20,606 bases of DNA from Carex sylvatica. Lineage: Eukaryota; Streptophyta; Magnoliopsida; Poales; Cyperaceae. Below the pieces are notes generated by a model, which saw only the letters and a list, made by a program, of their open reading frames with translations, was not told where the DNA came from and did no database searches. The DNA is taken from positions 1-20,606 of the forward strand of contig CAXKVR010000615.1 of the NCBI GenBank assembly GCA_964058845.1. The letters are read 5' to 3'. Below, one piece after another: positions 15,926 through 20,606 of this stretch; positions within the stretch are counted from its first letter, which is position 1, and each line of letters begins with the position of its first letter. The position numbers and the translations under genes are program-made.

Positions 15926-18541
15926 ATGGTGTTTGTGGTGTCTCTCACCCCGTTCTCTTCACTTTCATCTTCAACTTACCAATCCCAATCCCAATCCCCA
16001 TTGGTTTCTTGCCGAGGTCTCTACTTTGTCAGCTACGCATTCCCCAAATCCAAATCTCAACCCAAGAGAATCACCAACAAACCAAATCCACCGCCCATTA
16101 CCACTAATTTCCCCAGCAACACCAATTTTGACGACCTTTCTGGGAAGATTTGGAGGCCACGTCAGCAGCAGGAGGAGGAGAGAAAGCAGCATCGGAAGGT
16201 GGATGCCATTTCAGCTCAAGAGGCGCTTCACCGGTTTGATCAGTTGTTAGCTGCCCCCAACCCAACCTCCATCTATAAATTCAATCGGCTCCTTGCCACC
16301 TTTGTTCGTGCCAGTACCTCAAGCAACCTTTACCCCACTGTCTTTTCCCTCTTCACCCGCTTAACCCAAGCTGAAGGAATTGGTCCTAATGAATATACCT
16401 ATGCAATCACGATGAACTTCTGCCTGAGAGTGAATCGGGTCAGCCTATTGTTTGGTTTTCTGGGACGATTGCTCAAAGAGGGTGGAAAAGCTAATTCTGT
16501 GATCTTCAGTCCTATACTCAAAGGCCTCTGTCGGGAGAATAGAATTGATGAGGCCGTAATTATGGTGCTCGATAAAATGCCTAAGCTGGGATGTGTACCC
16601 GGTTTGTTCTCATATACCATGCTTATACATAAGCTATGTAAGAAAGGTGAAATTGAGAAGGCAATGGATTTTCTACATGACATGATTACTAAAGGGCACA
16701 AGCCTGATGTCGTGACCTATAATTCTCTACTAGATGGATTATGCAAGAATGGTGAAATTGAGAAAGCAGTGGACGTTCTACATGACATGATGTCTCAAGG
16801 GCACAGGCCTGATGTGGTGACCTATAACACTCTCATAGATGGATTATGCAAGAATGGTGATTTTGAGAAGGCTGTGGAGTTTCTACACGACATGATGTCT
16901 AAAGGACACGAGCCTGATATCGTGACCTATAACACTCTTATAGATGGTCTGGGTAAGAATGGTGAAACTGAGAAAGCCATGGATATTCTACATGAAATGA
17001 TGTCTAAAAGGCACGGGCCTAATGTCGTGACCTATAACACTCTTATAAATGGACTGTGCAAGAATGGTGAATATGAGAAAGCCATGGGTTTTCTACACGC
17101 CATGATGTCTAAAGGGCACGAGCCTAATGTGGTGACCTATAACACTCTTATAAATGGACTATGCAAGAATGGTGAAGTTGAGAAAGCTGTGCATTTTCTA
17201 CAAGACATGATTTCTAAAGGGTATAATCCTAATGTTGTGACCTATAACACTCTTATAAATGGACTCTGCAAAAATGGTGAAATTGAGAAAGCCATGGATT
17301 TTTTACATGACATGATATCTAAAGGGCACATGCCTAATGTCGTGACCTATAACACTCTTATAGATAGACTATGCAAGAATGGTGAGTTTGAGAAGGCTGT
17401 CCATTTTCTACACGACATGATTTCTAAAGGGCACGAGCCTGATGTTGTGACCTATAACACTCTTATAAATGGACTGTGCATGAATGGTGAGATTGAGAAA
17501 GCCGTAGATTTTCTACATGACATGATATCTAAAAGGCACATGACTGATGTCGTGACCTATAACCCTCTCATAGATAGACTATGCAAGAATGGTGAATTTG
17601 AGAAGGCAATGGATTTTCTACACGACATGATTTCTAAAGGGCACGGGCCTAATGTCGTGACCTATAACATTCTTATAAATGGACTATGCAAGAATGGTGA
17701 AATTGAGAAAGCCATAGATTTTCTATATGCCATGATGTCTAAAGGGCACGAGCCTGATGTGGTGACCTATAACACTCTTATAGATACACTGTGCAAGAAT
17801 GGTGAATTCGAGAAATCTGTGCATTTTGTACACGACATGATTTCTAAAGGGTACGAGCCTGATGTCGTGACCTACAACACTCTTATAAATGGACTGTGCA
17901 AGAATGGTGAAATTGAGAAAGCCGTGGATTATTTACATGACATGATGTCTAAAGGGCATGAGCCTAATGTGGTGACCTATAACACTCTTATAAATAGACT
18001 ATGCAAGAATGGTGAATTTGAGAAAGCTGTGCATTTTCTACACAACATGATTTCTAAAGGGCACGTGCCTAATGTGGTGACCTATACCACTCTTATAAAT
18101 GGATTGTGCAAGAATGGTGAAATCGAGAAAGCCATGGATTTTCTACACGACATGATGTCTAAAGGGCATGAGCCTAATGTCGTGACATATAGCACTCTTA
18201 TAAATGGACTGTGCAAGAAAGGTGAAATTGAGAAGGCAATGGATTTTCTTGATGACATGGTTTCCAAAGGGCACGAGCCTGATGTTGTGACCTATAGCAC
18301 TCTTATAGATGGGTTTTGCAAGAAAGGTGAAATTGAGAAGGCAATGGATGTTCTAGATTATATGATTGCCAAAGGGTGTGAACCTAATGCCGTGACCTAT
18401 ACTGCTCTTATATATGGTCTATGCAAGAAAGGAGAAATTGATAAGGCAACAGAATTCCTAAATGATATGATTGCCAAAGGGCATGAACCTAGTGCCTTGA
18501 CCTACAACACTGTTATAGACGGGCTTTTGCAAGAGAGGTGA
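15926..18541 (+). CDS. P-class PPR protein, restorer-of-fertility-like (RFL), C-terminally truncated
   Basis: The ORF encodes 871 residues from the ATG at 15926. An upstream in-frame ATG at 15854 would fall in the presumed intron. The N-terminus is Ser/Pro-rich with few acidic residues, suggesting an organelle transit peptide. An RFL-like entry segment follows (AQEALHRFDQLL, FNRLLATF), then three divergent PPR motifs, then 18 consecutive motifs of exactly 35 residues (16604-18493) of the form VVTYNTLINGLCKNGEIEKA. P-class PPR proteins bind single-stranded organelle RNA, one base per repeat. RFL members process or silence mitochondrial transcripts, including those causing cytoplasmic male sterility. 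There is no E, DYW or SMR domain. The frame ends after 14 residues of a 22nd motif because of an extra T in CTTTTGC (about 18524-18530), and further repeats continue broken downstream. Truncated PPR proteins can still bind RNA, but function is uncertain. Mitochondrion versus plastid cannot be decided from sequence alone. Confidence 0.88.
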   Translation: MVFVVSLTPFSSLSSSTYQSQSQSPLVSCRGLYFVSYAFPKSKSQPKRITNKPNPPPITTNFPSNTNFDDLSGKIWRPRQQQEEERKQHRKVDAISAQEALHRFDQLLAAPNPTSIYKFNRLLATFVRASTSSNLYPTVFSLFTRLTQAEGIGPNEYTYAITMNFCLRVNRVSLLFGFLGRLLKEGGKANSVIFSPILKGLCRENRIDEAVIMVLDKMPKLGCVPGLFSYTMLIHKLCKKGEIEKAMDFLHDMITKGHKPDVVTYNSLLDGLCKNGEIEKAVDVLHDMMSQGHRPDVVTYNTLIDGLCKNGDFEKAVEFLHDMMSKGHEPDIVTYNTLIDGLGKNGETEKAMDILHEMMSKRHGPNVVTYNTLINGLCKNGEYEKAMGFLHAMMSKGHEPNVVTYNTLINGLCKNGEVEKAVHFLQDMISKGYNPNVVTYNTLINGLCKNGEIEKAMDFLHDMISKGHMPNVVTYNTLIDRLCKNGEFEKAVHFLHDMISKGHEPDVVTYNTLINGLCMNGEIEKAVDFLHDMISKRHMTDVVTYNPLIDRLCKNGEFEKAMDFLHDMISKGHGPNVVTYNILINGLCKNGEIEKAIDFLYAMMSKGHEPDVVTYNTLIDTLCKNGEFEKSVHFVHDMISKGYEPDVVTYNTLINGLCKNGEIEKAVDYLHDMMSKGHEPNVVTYNTLINRLCKNGEFEKAVHFLHNMISKGHVPNVVTYTTLINGLCKNGEIEKAMDFLHDMMSKGHEPNVVTYSTLINGLCKKGEIEKAMDFLDDMVSKGHEPDVVTYSTLIDGFCKKGEIEKAMDVLDYMIAKGCEPNAVTYTALIYGLCKKGEIDKATEFLNDMIAKGHEPSALTYNTVIDGLLQER
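16604..18493 (+). repeat. 18 x 105-bp coding tandem array with 210-bp higher-order unit
   Basis: Repeats start every 105 bp from 16604 with no indel. Stretches such as GTGACCTATAACACTCTTAT recur almost unchanged in most units. From about 17024 to 18073, units alternate between a GEI-type (motifs 8, 10, 12, 14, 16) and a GEF/VHF-type (motifs 9, 11, 13, 15, 17; the second type often has RLC or TLC in place of GLC). This implies duplication of two-motif blocks. Confidence 0.93.
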
Positions 18542-18825
18542 AAGGATTTCTAGTTGACATGATTTCCCGAGGGCATGAACCTGATGTCCTTACCTATAGC
18601 ACTCTTATAGATGGGTCACACAAGAAATGTGAAATTGAGAAGGCAATGAATTTGCAAAGGGCGTTAATGCGTGAGGCTAATGTCTGACCTACGACACTCC
18701 TATAGATGGGCTTGTGCAAGAAAGGTGAAATTGAGAAGGCAATGGATTTTGTAGGTAACATGATTTTCAAAGAAAATATGCCTGATGTTGTGGCCTATAG
18801 TGTACTTATCGATGTGCTGTTATTT
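18542..18825 (+). pseudogene. Decayed PPR repeats continuing the truncated PPR gene
   Basis: About three more PPR motifs are readable across different frames: DMISRGHEPDVLTYSTLIDG (from about 18557), EIEKAMN (about 18630) and GLCKKGEIEKAMDF (from about 18709), followed by PDVVAYSVLIDVL. They are separated by a deletion near 18543, another near 18650 and an in-frame TGA near 18685. The ancestral protein was therefore at least three motifs longer. Confidence 0.88.
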
Positions 18826-18829
18826 TTCA

Positions 18830-19484
18830 TTAATTATATAATGATTTACAGGAATGCCCATCATAGACTATTTTTGTTATTGAAGGTGGCAAAGAGAATA
18901 AAGGCAGAAAAATAATTCTATAAGGTTTCCTGCATCACTACCTGTCATCCCAGTCATAATTTTTTTTTTTGTTTTCCTTTTTTTTTTTATAAATAATGTT
19001 CTTTCAACTCTAAATTAATGTACATAAGACAGGATCAACTTTTACAGGAATTTCACAGGAAAATAATGGCATGGACTTTCCATTGTGTTCAATTGTTTGC
19101 TCTTAGTCAGTTCAAAAAAACTTCTGTGAAATATTAAAGTTAGATTGGGAACTCAAAGGTAAAATATGCAAGAGGAGCCTATAAAGTTGGGGTACTGGTA
19201 CCATGTAATTTAAGAAGAAGAAAAAAGTAATGATGCTATGGCATGGTGCATAGCGCGGATTGATCCATACTATGAATTAGTATTTTTTATTTTTAAATTC
19301 AAAAAGTTAATCTCAACAATTCAACATAATATTCGTCTGTACTTGCATACTAACTTTGGCCTACTCTAAACAATAAACCTAAACCTAATTCTAAATTATT
19401 AATAAATTAAAATAAAATTACCTTTCACCGAAATTTTTCGCTGCTTACATTCAGGATTTTGGGATTTCACCATATACGTGGAAG
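18830..19484. other. Region downstream of the PPR gene, no gene seen
   Basis: AT-rich with long T-runs (18960-18990) and no recognisable ORF. It may include the 3' UTR of the PPR transcript. Confidence 0.55.
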
Positions 19485-19532
19485 GGTATTTATAGAAATA
19501 CCATCTGTGCAGACGTGCTTGGTTCTGCACAG
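19485..19532. repeat. Two adjacent perfect hairpins
   Basis: GGTATTT/AAATACC with a 4-base loop spans 19485-19502. CTGTGCAGA/TCTGCACAG with a 10-base loop spans 19505-19532. They lie just left of MITE copy C. No function is assigned. Confidence 0.7.
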
Positions 19533-19566
19533 ATCAGAGATGCGTGAATGGTAGTTTCTGAAGATA

Positions 19567-19742
19567 GAATTCATATACCCAAGTAACAAAATATTTATGT
19601 TTAGATCCAGACCTTCCGATCAGAATCTGTACGAATATAAAGGGAATCTCATGCATCTCACCTCGGATTAGATTAATCCGAATTTTGATTAGACGGTCAG
19701 AATCTAAATAGAAATTTCTCTTACCTCAGAGGATATGAGCTC
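19567..19742. mobile_element. MITE family copy C
   Basis: It starts GAATTCATATACCCAAGTAAC and ends CTTACCTCAGAGG then ATATGAGCTC, with inner arms TTTATGTTTAGATCCAGACC and GGTCAGAATCTAAATAGAAA. An imperfect 10-bp duplication is possible: TCTGAAGATA (19557-19566) and TCTGAAAACT (19743-19752), 7 of 10 matching. This would fit a Mutator-like origin. Confidence 0.78.
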
Positions 19743-19847
19743 TCTGAAAACTGAAAATTTTATTGATTGAAATTAAAAAAATAATAATAAAAAATGGAAA
19801 TAGTGTTGTAGGAGTTTCAAAAATAGAAAGACAGCCATTTTATATAG

Positions 19848-20606
19848 TTTTTTTTTTTGAAAAAGTGGTGAAGCACCGATTTTATTAGAAATCAAAATTA
19901 TTGTGGCTTCTATCTTCAACCAAATTAGAGAGAGAAATACATACAATATGAAATAAATAAAAAATCACATAGGCAATACACAGTATCATGCCTAGTCAAA
20001 TATTCAAAACAACAAAGTCAAGCTAAAGTAAGCATCTAACAGTAAGAGACCGGCAAAACTCACAAACTAATCATTGAGGAACTCCAACCCAAGAATATGG
20101 GTTAAATCTTCATGTGCTAGTAGAGGGTGTTCTAACTCTAGCGCTGAATTCTCCTCGTGAACCGTTGCCCGTGGGCCTAAGAGAATCAAATCCTGAGAAG
20201 GCAAATTATTAGTGTCTAAAGGCATAATTAAAGATAGATTAAGTAAATAACCATTATTTAAAGTGTTATACCAGAATGTAGCTAAAGCAATAATTTTCGA
20301 ACCAATGGCATTTAAAGTAGGTATTCGAGATTGTTGAAAACAAAGTTTATTTCTTTCAAGCCATAAAATTCAAAGCATAGCTCCTCGAACTAGCTCTACT
20401 AAAGGTTTATCCTTAAGGGAAATAAAGGCATTCAGAAATCATATATCATCCATAGTCGAACTCTCAAACATAAAGTTATTGAGCGATCCAATTCCATAAT
20501 TAAAAAGAGAAAGGGCAATGCACAAATAAATGATCAGTAGATTTGAACGAACCACAAAAAGGACATGATGTATTACCTATCTAACCTCTATGAGTAAGAT
20601 TTTCTT
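19848..20606 (-). mobile_element. Decayed LINE, 3' part, running off the right edge
   Basis: A T-run at 19848-19858 marks the A-tail of a minus-strand LINE. The minus strand then reads, from the window edge inward: CPFCGSFKSTDHLFVHC (20515-20565, a zf-RVT zinc-binding block), then LWNWI, then ILWLERNKLCFQQS (near 20350), the usual LINE ORF2 tail. Several in-frame stops interrupt it, at least one where Trp is expected. The 5' part and right target duplication are outside the window. Confidence 0.82.

Noticed and set aside
16399..18267. Antisense ORFs within the PPR gene
   Set aside because: They are shadows of the repetitive sense frame and their proteins match nothing recognised.
18706..18915. 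Separate 69-codon gene downstream of the PPR gene
   Set aside because: Its first 45 residues or so are a decayed PPR motif and the rest is intergenic. It is part of the broken tail.

Overview
This is a nuclear plant (eudicot-like) sequence. The evidence is an organellar mTERF gene, a restorer-of-fertility-like P-class PPR gene, a plant RhoGAP remnant, a tRNA-Asp-primed Ty3/gypsy element and L1-type LINE remnants. The intergenic DNA is AT-rich and full of transposons. No species can be named from the sequence alone.

Layout, left to right. The first ~0.9 kb holds two exon remnants of a RhoGAP gene, broken by a nonsense codon and a missing exon. A repeat-rich stretch follows (945-2289): a 47-bp tandem duplication, a foldback element, a degraded MITE with a perfect 9-bp target duplication, a minus-strand SINE-like insertion with a 13-bp target duplication, and a MITE that abuts the next gene. 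The intronless mTERF gene (MTERF18/SHOT1-like) occupies 2346-4115. A non-autonomous hAT element with 8-bp target duplications occupies 4796-5682. An almost intact LTR retrotransposon fills 5917-13101 on the minus strand. Its LTRs are nearly identical and it has a tRNA-Asp primer site and a polypurine tract, but only gag and protease; reverse transcriptase, RNase H and integrase are missing.

The right third is built around a PPR gene (15926-18541). Its inferred leader exon (about 13709-13939) lies just after two MITE copies, one of which carries a TATA-like box. Its inferred 5'-UTR intron was hit by a 5'-truncated antisense LINE with a 15-bp target duplication. The PPR ORF encodes 18 consecutive repeats of exactly 35 residues, arranged largely as a two-repeat higher-order unit. 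It is cut short by a frameshift, with decayed repeat remnants downstream. Another MITE copy and a decayed LINE running off the right edge close the window.

The two live-looking host genes both encode modular organelle RNA/DNA-binding proteins, but nothing suggests they are co-regulated. The most unusual signals are (1) the arrays of a 15-bp near-palindrome in the retroelement, organised as three pairs spaced about 22 bp and present both in the LTRs and inside the coding region, and (2) the homogenised PPR array, whose specificity residues predict a pyrimidine-rich RNA target.
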